Shown here: piece by piece, positions 52,562 to 61,267 of the stretch
Layout of the letters: each line of letters opens with the position of its first letter
Numbering within the stretch: the first letter of the stretch is position 1
Source: Mariniradius saccharolyticus AK6
GTDB lineage: Bacteria > Bacteroidota > Bacteroidia > Cytophagales > Cyclobacteriaceae
DNA length: 64,000 nt
NCBI RefSeq assembly: GCF_000330725.2
Contig: NZ_AMZY02000007.1
Span: forward strand, 62,001 to 126,000
Direction: 5' to 3'
Translations under genes and position numbers: made by a program
The notes under the pieces: generated by a model
The model's database searches: none
Told to the model about the DNA's origin: nothing
Seen by the model: only the letters and a program-made list of their open reading frames with translations

Positions 52562-54373
52562 ATGTCAACCCAGCGACCACATATCGAAGCCAATTTACCG
52601 GGAGTGAATTCGACCCAATACTTGGTGAAATCTTGGATGCGCTGGGCATTGTTTTTCTTCTTTGCCGCCAGTGTTTTTGGATTGATGATGCGGTACTATT
52701 TTCTGGGCGAGATTCCATTTTTCGCCTACAAGAATCTACTGCACACCCATTCCCATATCGCTTTGCTGGGCTGGGGATACATGTTGATCATGGGCTACTA
52801 TGTGTTTAGCTTCGGTTCGGATCAAAAAAGGGCCGGACTATACAAAAAGATGCTCACAATCAACGTAGTCGCCGGCTTGGGCATGTTGGCGAGCTTCCCT
52901 ATACAGGGATACGGTGCCGTGAGTATCTTCTTCAGCACGATCCAACTGCTGTCGAGTTACTATTTCTCCGTCCAAATTCTACGAGACCTCAAGAAAGCTC
53001 CATCTTCCACAGCCGTACGAATGATTCAGTTCAGCATCTATTGGATGTTGCTATCGACTTTGGGGCTCTTGGCGATAGGTCCCGTTAGCGTACTCCTAGG
53101 TCGCAACCATCCCCTGTACTTCATGAGCGTGCAGTGGTTTTTGCACCTTCAGCTAAGCGGCTGGTTTACCTATGCGGTATTTGGCGTGCTGATGCATTAC
53201 CTGGAGGAAAAGGGAAAAACGATCCATTTGAGCAAAACGCAAGAATGGACCCTGCACCTTTCCGTGCTTTTGACCTATGCCTTGAGCGTATCCTGGAGCA
53301 CGCCGATGCCATTCCTGAGCCCTACCAACTCATTGGGTGTCGTGATGCAGAGTTTGGCTTATTTCTGGATTTTGAGGCCACTTATCTCGGCACTTTTTCC
53401 TGGACTCGGCTTCCCTTCCCATTGGGTGGATCGGCTGATGTATCTCGGAGTGCTGAGTCTGATCGCCAAGGCATTGGTAATGGCACTGCTCGCCGTGCCC
53501 TCCGTAGCCCATATCTCGATAACAATCCGATTGTTTGTAATTGGCTTTATCCACCTCGTGATGCTTGGGACCGTGTCCCTCGGAATTGGGGCAGTGATGG
53601 TACGCAAAGGCTGGTTGCCAATTGACAAACTTTCCAAGAAAGGCTGGACGCTGTTGATATGGGCTTTTGTCCTCACAGAAACCCTCCTTTTCATTCAGGG
53701 CCTGCTGCTTTGGATCGAAGCCGGATACCTGCCCCAATATCACCTCATCGTCTTCTCGGCCTCCGTCCTCTTTCCTTTCTCCTTGGCAGTCTTGCTATAT
53801 GCCGCATTTCGTAGCCCATTAGGCGAAACAATTACTCCCATACAATCCAAATCAAATTTCAACATCCAAACCAAAAATCAATCTATGAAAAGTTCAGTAA
53901 TCCTGTCCATAGGAATCGCAGCATTCCTATGGACGAGTTGTGGAGGAGGCAGCAACCAAGGCACTTACACGCCTCCAAGTGCAGCACCTGCGGCAGAAAA
54001 AGTAGCAGATCCAAAGGGTATCGGTGAAATCAAATCCGTGGAAATCGGTGAGGGAATCGACGAAGCGCTTGCCAATAAGGGGAAAGCAATCGTGGATATG
54101 AAGTGTACCGCTTGCCACCAACTCAACGACAAGCGTTTGGTTGGGCCGGGCTTTCAAGGTGTGACCAACAGAAGGAAACCGGAATGGATCATGAACATGA
54201 TTACCAACGTGGACGTGATGCTGGACCAAGACCCAACGGCCCAAGCCCTCCTTGAGGAATGTCTCACCCGTATGCCAAACCAAAACATATCCGTGGGTGA
54301 TGCCCGGGATATCCTGGAGTTTTTCAGAAAAAATGACCTAGAAAAAGCCGGTTCCAAAGACGGAGCCCTCTAA
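52562..54373 (+). CDS. Haem-copper-oxidase-like membrane protein fused in frame to a c-type cytochrome
   Basis: 603 codons without a stop. Residues 1 to about 420 are a 12-helix protein resembling cytochrome oxidase subunit I/NnrS-like proteins (LLHTHSHIALLGWGYMLIMG). From M442 (nt 53885) the sequence looks like a separate lipoprotein cytochrome: signal with lipobox LWTSC, a linker, CTACH haem site and RMPNQNIS Met-ligand region. The joining residues (about 422-441) are Asn/Gln/Ser/Thr-rich, like untranslated spacer. Either a genuine fusion or two proteins with a lost stop codon; ATG 53885 could still be used. The cytochrome is the likely electron donor to NosZ. Confidence 0.8.
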   Translation: MSTQRPHIEANLPGVNSTQYLVKSWMRWALFFFFAASVFGLMMRYYFLGEIPFFAYKNLLHTHSHIALLGWGYMLIMGYYVFSFGSDQKRAGLYKKMLTINVVAGLGMLASFPIQGYGAVSIFFSTIQLLSSYYFSVQILRDLKKAPSSTAVRMIQFSIYWMLLSTLGLLAIGPVSVLLGRNHPLYFMSVQWFLHLQLSGWFTYAVFGVLMHYLEEKGKTIHLSKTQEWTLHLSVLLTYALSVSWSTPMPFLSPTNSLGVVMQSLAYFWILRPLISALFPGLGFPSHWVDRLMYLGVLSLIAKALVMALLAVPSVAHISITIRLFVIGFIHLVMLGTVSLGIGAVMVRKGWLPIDKLSKKGWTLLIWAFVLTETLLFIQGLLLWIEAGYLPQYHLIVFSASVLFPFSLAVLLYAAFRSPLGETITPIQSKSNFNIQTKNQSMKSSVILSIGIAAFLWTSCGGGSNQGTYTPPSAAPAAEKVADPKGIGEIKSVEIGEGIDEALANKGKAIVDMKCTACHQLNDKRLVGPGFQGVTNRRKPEWIMNMITNVDVMLDQDPTAQALLEECLTRMPNQNISVGDARDILEFFRKNDLEKAGSKDGAL

Positions 54374-54397
54374 TAAATCAACCAAACCCCCAATACA

Positions 54398-56362
54398 ATG
54401 AAAACAAAATTATGGTTAGTAGCAGGTGCTGCAGTCGCCATGACCCTTACCTATGGCTGTAAACCCAAAGGAGCCCAAACGGCCATCTCGGGTGATGCGG
54501 CAAGCAAGGTATATGTAGCGCCCGGCCAGCATGATGAGTTTTACAACATCATCTCTGGCGGTTTCAACGGGCAAATGTCCGTCGTCGGCCTTCCATCAGG
54601 AAGAGTATTGAAAATCCTCCCCGTATTCTCAGTCCATCCTGAAAATGGCTGGGGTTTTACGGAAGAAACAAAACCGATGTTGAACACCTCGCACGGCTTC
54701 GTTCCTTGGGATGATTTGCACCATATTGCCATTTCAACAACCAATGCCGAGCATGACGCAAGGTGGGCTTTTGGCAATGCGAACAATACGCCACGTATTG
54801 CGCGGGTGGATTTGACCACTTTCAAAACCGTGGAAATCCTAGAGCTGCCAAATTCCGGTGGTAACCACTCCTCTCCTTTTATTACTGAAAACACCGAGTA
54901 CGTAGTAGCTGGAACCAGGTTTTCTGTACCGACTGGCAGCGATCAAAACAGGGATGTGCCGATCGATACCTACAAGGATAATTTCCGCGGAACGATTTCC
55001 TTCATTTCTGTAGACAAAGACCACGGAGACATGAACTTGGCTTTCCAATTGGAAGCTCCACCGTTCAACTTTGATTTGGCAAGGGCTGGTAAGAAAAAAT
55101 CACATGGATGGTTCTTCTTCTCTACCTACAACACCGAGATGGCCCATACGCTTTTGGAAGTGAACGCATCCCAAAAAGACAAGGACTTCATCATGGCCGT
55201 CAACTGGAAGAAAGCAGAAGAATACATTGCCCAGGGCAAGGGCAAGAAAGTCCCTGCCAAATATGCGCATAACAAATGGGATGAAAACTCCCACACCGGC
55301 ACCTCCACGATGATGAACGAGGTACTGTCATTGGATCCCAGGGAGTTGAAAGACATCGTTTACTTTATCCCTTGTCCAAAATCCCCACACGGATGTGATA
55401 CCGACCCAAGCGGCGAGTACATCATCGGTTCCGGAAAATTGGCCGCGGTCATTCCCGTTTTCTCTTTCACCAAAATGCTGGCAGCGATCGAAAAGCAGGA
55501 TTTTGAAGGAAGTGTTGACGGCATGCCTGTGTTGAAATATGAGTCAGTGCTCCATGGCGAAGTAGAAAAGCCAGGTCTTGGCCCATTGCACACCGAGTTT
55601 GACGGAAAAGGAAATGCCTACACTTCCATGTTTGTCTCATCCGAAGTCGTCAAATGGAATATCGAGACTTTGCAGGTTTTGGACCGCGTACCCACCTACT
55701 ACTCCGTGGGCCACTTGATGATCCCTGGCGGCCCAACAGGAAAGCCCCACGGCAAATACATGGTGGCCTACAACAAGATCACCAAAGACAGATACCTGCC
55801 TACCGGACCTGAGTTGGCGCACTCAGCACAGCTTTATGACATTTCCGGTGATAAGATGCAGCTGCTTTTGGACTTCCCAACCATCGGTGAACCGCACTAT
55901 GCGGAAGCATTCCCAGCCACTTTGGTCAAAGACAAGCAAGTCAAATTCTTCCCCTTGGAGACCAACTCCCACCCAGCAGTCCTAAAAGGTATCAACGACG
56001 CACGGGTGGAACGAAATGGCAACCAAGTCCATGTCTACATGACCACCATCCGCTCCAACTTCAGGCCTGACAACATCGAAGGTGTCAAATTGGGTGACGA
56101 GGTGTACTTCCACGTGACCAACTTGGAGCAAGACTGGGATGTACCGCACGGATTTGCAATCAAGGGCGCCAATACCGCCGAACTGCTGGTAATGCCGGGC
56201 GAGACACAGACATTGAAATGGGTGCCTGACCGGGTCGGCGTATTCCCATTCTATTGTACAGACTTCTGTTCTGCACTGCACCAAGAAATGCAAGGCTACC
56301 TGCGGGTATCACCTGCCGGCAGCAATGTACCACTCAAGTATTCAACTGGCTCAGTAGAATAG
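54398..56362 (+). CDS. nosZ: Nitrous oxide reductase NosZ, lipoprotein-type (clade II-like)
   Basis: 654 aa. Signal with lipobox LTYGC, not a twin-arginine leader, typical of the Sec-dependent clade II enzymes. The seven-bladed propeller shows the CuZ histidine pair DDLHHIAIS and later DPSGEYI; the C-terminal cupredoxin has the CuA ligands DVPHGF, C620, C624, H628 and M631 (YCTDFCSALHQEM). It reduces N2O to N2. 24 bp after the cytochrome fusion gene. A strong hairpin follows. Confidence 0.97.
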   Translation: MKTKLWLVAGAAVAMTLTYGCKPKGAQTAISGDAASKVYVAPGQHDEFYNIISGGFNGQMSVVGLPSGRVLKILPVFSVHPENGWGFTEETKPMLNTSHGFVPWDDLHHIAISTTNAEHDARWAFGNANNTPRIARVDLTTFKTVEILELPNSGGNHSSPFITENTEYVVAGTRFSVPTGSDQNRDVPIDTYKDNFRGTISFISVDKDHGDMNLAFQLEAPPFNFDLARAGKKKSHGWFFFSTYNTEMAHTLLEVNASQKDKDFIMAVNWKKAEEYIAQGKGKKVPAKYAHNKWDENSHTGTSTMMNEVLSLDPRELKDIVYFIPCPKSPHGCDTDPSGEYIIGSGKLAAVIPVFSFTKMLAAIEKQDFEGSVDGMPVLKYESVLHGEVEKPGLGPLHTEFDGKGNAYTSMFVSSEVVKWNIETLQVLDRVPTYYSVGHLMIPGGPTGKPHGKYMVAYNKITKDRYLPTGPELAHSAQLYDISGDKMQLLLDFPTIGEPHYAEAFPATLVKDKQVKFFPLETNSHPAVLKGINDARVERNGNQVHVYMTTIRSNFRPDNIEGVKLGDEVYFHVTNLEQDWDVPHGFAIKGANTAELLVMPGETQTLKWVPDRVGVFPFYCTDFCSALHQEMQGYLRVSPAGSNVPLKYSTGSVE

Positions 56363-56378
56363 TTGCTTAATTCCCAAG

Positions 56379-56408
56379 AATACCGCCAACCGTTTGGTTG
56401 GCGGTATT
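56379..56408 (+). terminator. Hairpin after nosZ
   Basis: AATACCGCCAACC-GTTT-GGTTGGCGGTATT, a perfect 13-bp stem with tetraloop. No long T run follows, so an attenuator or mRNA-stability stem is as likely as a terminator. Confidence 0.7.
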
Positions 56409-56422
56409 TAAAACCCTTAGTC

Positions 56423-56992
56423 ATGAAAACTACCAGTTCACTTTCGAGAATTCTAATTTTTGTCTCAGCCTTGCTGATGGTTTCGGCCTACTTCACACCA
56501 CTTTGGCAAATCAGCCTTTGGGCACCCCAATACCCCGAGGGTCTGAACATGAAAATCTGGATCGACCGCCTCAGCGGAGACGTGGATATCATCAACGGTG
56601 TCAACCACTACATTGGCATGAAGCATATCGGCCAAGAGATGTTCCCCGAGCTGCAATACTTGGTTTACGTTTTTGGTGCGATAATCGCCTTTGGTGTATT
56701 GGCAGCGATATTGGCCAAGAGATGGGCGCTTTATACCTACTTATTGCTTCTATTGATCCTCGGCCTCGGTGTACTCGTGGACATGTACCTGTGGGGATAT
56801 GACTACGGCCACAATCTCGACCCTTCAGCTGCCATCAAGGTTCCTGGGATGGCCTATCAGCCTCCACTGATCGGCTACAAGGAATTACTCAATTTCTTGG
56901 CGTATTCAGGTCCTGATACAGGTGGTTGGATCTTAGGGGCATCAGTGCTCCTTGCTGGGCTCGCCTCTTTCAGAGAGTTTAGAGCAAAATAA
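56423..56992 (+). CDS. NosB-like membrane protein
   Basis: 189 aa from the ATG at 56423; upstream in-frame codons run through the hairpin. Four to five membrane segments (LIFVSALLMVSAYFTPLWQI; LVYVFGAIIAFGVLAAI; YTYLLLLLILGLGVLVDMYL; GGWILGASVLLAGLASF) and an extracytoplasmic loop with SLWAPQYPEG. Clade II nos loci typically have such a gene (nosB) after nosZ; its role is unknown. Homology not tested. Confidence 0.7.
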   Translation: MKTTSSLSRILIFVSALLMVSAYFTPLWQISLWAPQYPEGLNMKIWIDRLSGDVDIINGVNHYIGMKHIGQEMFPELQYLVYVFGAIIAFGVLAAILAKRWALYTYLLLLLILGLGVLVDMYLWGYDYGHNLDPSAAIKVPGMAYQPPLIGYKELLNFLAYSGPDTGGWILGASVLLAGLASFREFRAK

Positions 56993-57037
56993 ACATCAAC
57001 ACCATTCCCCAATACTGAATAACCAATCGATCAAACC

Positions 57038-57472
57038 ATGAAAACTCTCCCCATAACCCTACTACTTGCGCTCTTTTTGCTCGGATGCAGCACGGACCCA
57101 CGTCCAATTCAGTTTGGCCAAGATGTCTGCCACTGGTGCAAAATGAAGCTGATGGACCCCCACTATGGCGCCGAAATCGTCACTAAAAAAGGAAAAATCT
57201 ACATTTTCGACGATATCAATTGCCTGATGGCATTTATGGAAACCGGCGAAGTGGCACAGGAGGATATCAAACACGTGCTGGTCATAGACTACGAAAACCC
57301 AGAAAAACTGGTCGACGCCACTACCAGCTTTTACCTCAAGTCAGATCAGTTCAAAACCCCGATGGCCAGCCAAATTGTGGCATTTTCCGACTACGAGGTA
57401 ATGAACCAATACAAGAAAAGGAATGGCGGCGTGTACCTCGCATGGGGCGAACTTGTCACCCAATTCAAATAA
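57038..57472 (+). CDS. nosL: NosL copper chaperone lipoprotein
   Basis: 144 aa. Lipobox LLGC (C17), then the Cu(I)-binding C31-HW-C34-KM motif. The remaining two-domain beta fold is typical (YIFDDINCLMAFM). It delivers copper to the NosZ maturation complex at the outer face of the membrane. 8 bp before nosD. Confidence 0.94.
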   Translation: MKTLPITLLLALFLLGCSTDPRPIQFGQDVCHWCKMKLMDPHYGAEIVTKKGKIYIFDDINCLMAFMETGEVAQEDIKHVLVIDYENPEKLVDATTSFYLKSDQFKTPMASQIVAFSDYEVMNQYKKRNGGVYLAWGELVTQFK

Positions 57473-57480
57473 AAACAGCC

Positions 57481-58728
57481 ATGAAAACCCTAATTGTCCT
57501 CCTGTTCGCGATTTCCTGCTTCCTGCCAAACTTGGCAAGTGGCACGGTAATTAAGCTAACTTCCGGAGGAAACATCCAAATGGCCATTGACAACGCCCAG
57601 CCTGGCGATACGATTTTGCTTGCGGCAGGTAGGTACGAGGGCCATGACCTGACCATCCGGAAGCCCTTGACGATATGGGGCGAATCATACCCCGTCGTGG
57701 ACGGGATGCACAAAGGCAATATCTTTTTGGTGGCTGCAGAAAATGTCCATTTCAAAGGACTTCACATCATCAACTCCGGGAAATCCACCATGGAAGACTC
57801 CGCCGGCATCAAGTTTTTTGACTCAAAATCCTGTACCGTCTCCGACAACCTACTGGAGGAAACCTATTTTGCCCTCCATTTTTCCAATTCAGAAGAAATA
57901 ACCGTCAGCAACAACAGGCTCTTTTCCTCTGCTGAAAAAGAATACCAAACCGGCAACGGTATCCACCTTTGGAAGTGCAAAAACTCGACGATTGAAAATA
58001 ATACCGTCATGGGACACAGGGATGGCATTTACCTCGAATTTGTCACCAACACGGTCAGTAGGCAAAACACGATCGAAGGCAACAAGCGCTACGGCCTACA
58101 CTTCATGTTTTCTCATGACAACAGTTATCTCCAAAATACATTTCGCAGAAATGGCGCTGGCGTGGCTGTAATGTACACGCACAACGTGCTGATGCAGGAA
58201 AACCTATTCGAAGAAAACTGGGGTGCATCCTCCTATGGGATCTTGCTCAAGGACATTACCGACAGCCAAGTCATCAACAACATTTTCCGGAAAAACACTA
58301 TCGGCATTTACATGGAGGGAAGCAGTCGCAATACCTTTCAAAACAACAGTTTCCAGCAAAACGGATGGGCATTTAAGCTGATGGCCTCCTGTGACCGCAA
58401 CACCATCGAAGCCAACAATTTCCTTGGCAATACATTTGACATAAGCACCAACGGCAGCGTGGTTCTCAATACACTTAACCAAAATTATTGGGACAAATAC
58501 GAAGGATACGACCTTGACAAAGACCGCCTCGGGGATGTCCCCTACCGGCCCATCAATCTTTTCAGCATGATCGTGGAGAAAATACCCGCGGCAGTCATCC
58601 TATGGCGAAGCTTCCTGGTGACGCTGCTAGACAGGATGGAAAAGGTGATCCCTTCCATCACTCCCGAAAACATGATCGACAACTCCCCAAAAATGAAACC
58701 CTATGATCTCGGTACGGCACATTCATAA
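57481..58728 (+). CDS. nosD: NosD periplasmic copper-insertion protein
   Basis: 415 aa from the ATG at 57481 with signal peptide (TLIVLLFAISCFLPNLASG). Right-handed beta-helix CASH repeats are clear (NTVMGHRDGIYLEFVTNTVS; NNIFRKNTIGIYMEGSSRN). It works with NosF and NosY in copper-centre assembly. Overlaps nosF by 26 bp. Confidence 0.95.
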   Translation: MKTLIVLLFAISCFLPNLASGTVIKLTSGGNIQMAIDNAQPGDTILLAAGRYEGHDLTIRKPLTIWGESYPVVDGMHKGNIFLVAAENVHFKGLHIINSGKSTMEDSAGIKFFDSKSCTVSDNLLEETYFALHFSNSEEITVSNNRLFSSAEKEYQTGNGIHLWKCKNSTIENNTVMGHRDGIYLEFVTNTVSRQNTIEGNKRYGLHFMFSHDNSYLQNTFRRNGAGVAVMYTHNVLMQENLFEENWGASSYGILLKDITDSQVINNIFRKNTIGIYMEGSSRNTFQNNSFQQNGWAFKLMASCDRNTIEANNFLGNTFDISTNGSVVLNTLNQNYWDKYEGYDLDKDRLGDVPYRPINLFSMIVEKIPAAVILWRSFLVTLLDRMEKVIPSITPENMIDNSPKMKPYDLGTAHS

Positions 58729-59446
58729 AAAATTCGGCAAACTCGATGTCCTGAAGGATTTCGAATTGGAATTCCAAGCGGGCAACAGCTATGCCCTGAT
58801 GGGGCCCAATGGCTCGGGTAAGACCACCTTGATTAAGATCATACTCGCGATGGTCCTCCCCAATTCTGGCGATGTGCTTGTCAATGGACAATCCATCAAA
58901 GGCAATACCGCCTATCGCTCCCAAATCGGCTACATGCCTCAAATTGGTCGATATCCTGACAATATGCGTATTGGGCAGCTTTTCTCGATGATGCAGGACA
59001 TCAGGCCAGAAATCAAAGACTACGACATGGATTTGGTAAAAGCCTTCGGTCTTGACACCATGCTCGACAAACCCATGCATACGCTCAGTGGCGGTACCCG
59101 GCAAAAGGTGAGTGCGGCCTTGGCGTTTATGTTTCGCCCGGCCATCCTGATACTCGACGAACCCACGGCGGGATTGGATCCGATCGCGGTCGAAGTATTG
59201 AAAAACAAGATCAAGAGAGAAAGGGAGGCCGGAAAACTCATCCTAATCACTTCGCATATTCTCAGCGAACTGGAGGAATTGACCAATCAGGCCATCTACA
59301 TTTTTGAGGGCGAAGTGTTCTTCAACGACTCGGTCGAAAGCCTCAAAGACATCACCGGTGAAAATAAATTTTCCACAGCCATTGCGCGATTGATGGAGTG
59401 GAGTTTAAAAAAAAACACGAAAAAAACTGAATTGGCCCATGTATAA
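58703..59446 (+). CDS. nosF: NosF ABC-transporter ATPase
   Basis: 247 aa. Walker A GPNGSGKTT, signature LSGGTRQK, Walker B ILILDEPTAGLDP and H-loop ITSH. ATPase partner of NosY and NosD. Overlaps both neighbours (26 bp and 8 bp). Confidence 0.95.
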   Translation: MISVRHIHKKFGKLDVLKDFELEFQAGNSYALMGPNGSGKTTLIKIILAMVLPNSGDVLVNGQSIKGNTAYRSQIGYMPQIGRYPDNMRIGQLFSMMQDIRPEIKDYDMDLVKAFGLDTMLDKPMHTLSGGTRQKVSAALAFMFRPAILILDEPTAGLDPIAVEVLKNKIKREREAGKLILITSHILSELEELTNQAIYIFEGEVFFNDSVESLKDITGENKFSTAIARLMEWSLKKNTKKTELAHV

Positions 59447-60206
59447 GCTATTGAAATATTCCCTCTATGACATTGTCAAATCCCGGTTTGCCTTGTTGTA
59501 CACGCTATTCCTCGTTCTGGTGGCCATTTCAATCTACCAAGTTTCCGAGGACATGGGCAAAGTATCGCTCAGCCTGCTGAACATCATGCTGATGATCGTG
59601 CCTTTGATCGCCGCCGTATTTGCGAGTACCCACTTTTTCAACAACCTTGAATTTACCGAACTGATGCTGGCCCAGCCGGTGAAGCGCAGGGATGTGTTCC
59701 TGAGCCAGTTTTTGGCTGTAGCATTTGTCCTCAGCATGGCTTTGATTGTTGGATTTGGGGTCCCAATGCTGATTTGGGGAGCAGATGTGACGATTCTGAC
59801 ACTCTTGGGAATTGGGATCGGTCTTAGCGTGATATTTGCGGGATTGGCATTTCTTGCTTCAGTGATGACACGTGACAAGGCCAAAGCCATCGGCATAAGT
59901 CTGTCATTTTGGATCTATTTTTCCTTGGTATATGATGGATTTGTGCTTTACCTGATCTACAGCTTGGCGGATTATCCTTTGGAAAAAACCACCTTGGGAC
60001 TCGTTTTCCTCAATCCCGTGGACTTGGGACGCATCATTATGCTGATGCAACTGGACATTTCAGCCTTGATGGGCTACACTGGCGCGTTCTTCCAAAATTT
60101 CTTCGGCAGCTTCCAGGGAATCCTGATTTCCTCAGGCGTATTGCTTCTTTGGATGCTGTGGCCTTCGTATTTTGCGCTGCGGGTGTTTCGGAAAAAGGAT
60201 TTCTAA
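59439..60206 (+). CDS. nosY: NosY ABC-transporter permease
   Basis: 255 aa with six membrane segments; ABC-2 type, typical start YSLYDIVKSRFALLYTLFLV. It completes the NosDFY copper-maturation transporter and the operon. No nosR or nirK/nirS is seen. Confidence 0.93.
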   Translation: MYKLLKYSLYDIVKSRFALLYTLFLVLVAISIYQVSEDMGKVSLSLLNIMLMIVPLIAAVFASTHFFNNLEFTELMLAQPVKRRDVFLSQFLAVAFVLSMALIVGFGVPMLIWGADVTILTLLGIGIGLSVIFAGLAFLASVMTRDKAKAIGISLSFWIYFSLVYDGFVLYLIYSLADYPLEKTTLGLVFLNPVDLGRIIMLMQLDISALMGYTGAFFQNFFGSFQGILISSGVLLLWMLWPSYFALRVFRKKDF

Positions 60207-60407
60207 CCGCTCCTCGGATTCCGAAATCTTTTGGAATACAAGCTCAAGGTCGGATCATGCAGATTTCCAATCGCTTCCGCCAGCTTAGGATTGAAAATCC
60301 GAATGACCCGGTGATTCGTTTTCAAATACCGAACAGGCATTTATTTTCAAGGATTTTTCCCCCAATTTCCTTAAATTCAGGTAGTCATCGGCACAGCCCC
60401 ATTCCCC

Positions 60408-61097
60408 ATGAACCGATTGCTCTACATCCTCATGCTGTTATCTGTTTTTCAAACCGACCATTACCAAACCCTACGCAACGATATGGTAAGGACACAATTG
60501 GAAGCCCGTGGCATCCGCAATGCGCTCGTCCTAGATGCTATGCGCAAAGTACCCCGACACCAACTCGTCCCGGGAAATGTCCGCCATCTTGCCTATGAAG
60601 ATGGTCCGCTGCCGATTGGGAATGGGCAAACCATTTCCCAACCCTACATCGTGGCTTTCATGACGGAGGCAATCGATCCAAAGCCAGGGATGAAAGTATT
60701 GGAAATCGGAACTGGTTCGGGATACCAAGCGGCAGTGTTGGGAGAAATCGTCGGGGAAGTTTACACCATCGAGATCGTCGAACCCCTTGGCAAAAAAGCG
60801 CAAAGGGACCTTGCTGACTTGGGCTACAAGAATGTCCATGTACGTGTGGGCGACGGTTACCAAGGTTGGCCGGAAGAGGCGCCATTTGATGCAATCATCG
60901 TCACCGCCGCCCCCGACAAAGTCCCCCAACCGCTTATCGACCAATTGAAAGAGGGCGGAAAAATGATAATTCCCGTAGGGCCGCACGCTAACGCCCAAGA
61001 GCTGAGGCTTTTGGAAAAAAGGAAAGGAAAAATCCGTACCAGTTCATTAATGGGGGTTCGTTTTGTGCCATTCACGAGGGATTCGGTGAAAGAATAA
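60408..61097 (+). CDS. pcm: Protein-L-isoaspartate O-methyltransferase
   Basis: 229 aa with an N-terminal hydrophobic stretch (LLYILMLLSVFQ) that may be a signal. SAM site EIGTGSGYQAA, then VRVGDGYQGWPEEAPFDAI and VPQPLIDQLKEGGKM, all standard for Pcm. Repairs isoaspartyl residues. 200 bp after nosY; a separate gene. Confidence 0.92.
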   Translation: MNRLLYILMLLSVFQTDHYQTLRNDMVRTQLEARGIRNALVLDAMRKVPRHQLVPGNVRHLAYEDGPLPIGNGQTISQPYIVAFMTEAIDPKPGMKVLEIGTGSGYQAAVLGEIVGEVYTIEIVEPLGKKAQRDLADLGYKNVHVRVGDGYQGWPEEAPFDAIIVTAAPDKVPQPLIDQLKEGGKMIIPVGPHANAQELRLLEKRKGKIRTSSLMGVRFVPFTRDSVKE

Positions 61098-61267
61098 GTC
61101 CTGAGCTGTAATTTGCCTTACATATCTGCATTAAACCCGAAATTTTTTTCAAGCGAGTCAGTTTGGCATTTCACCCAAAACCTTAACAACTTCAATTTCA
61201 TTGATTTTTGAGCGATTTACACTAAGTTGCGAAGCAGAATATTGCGTAAATCCCACAGCTAGGTCAT

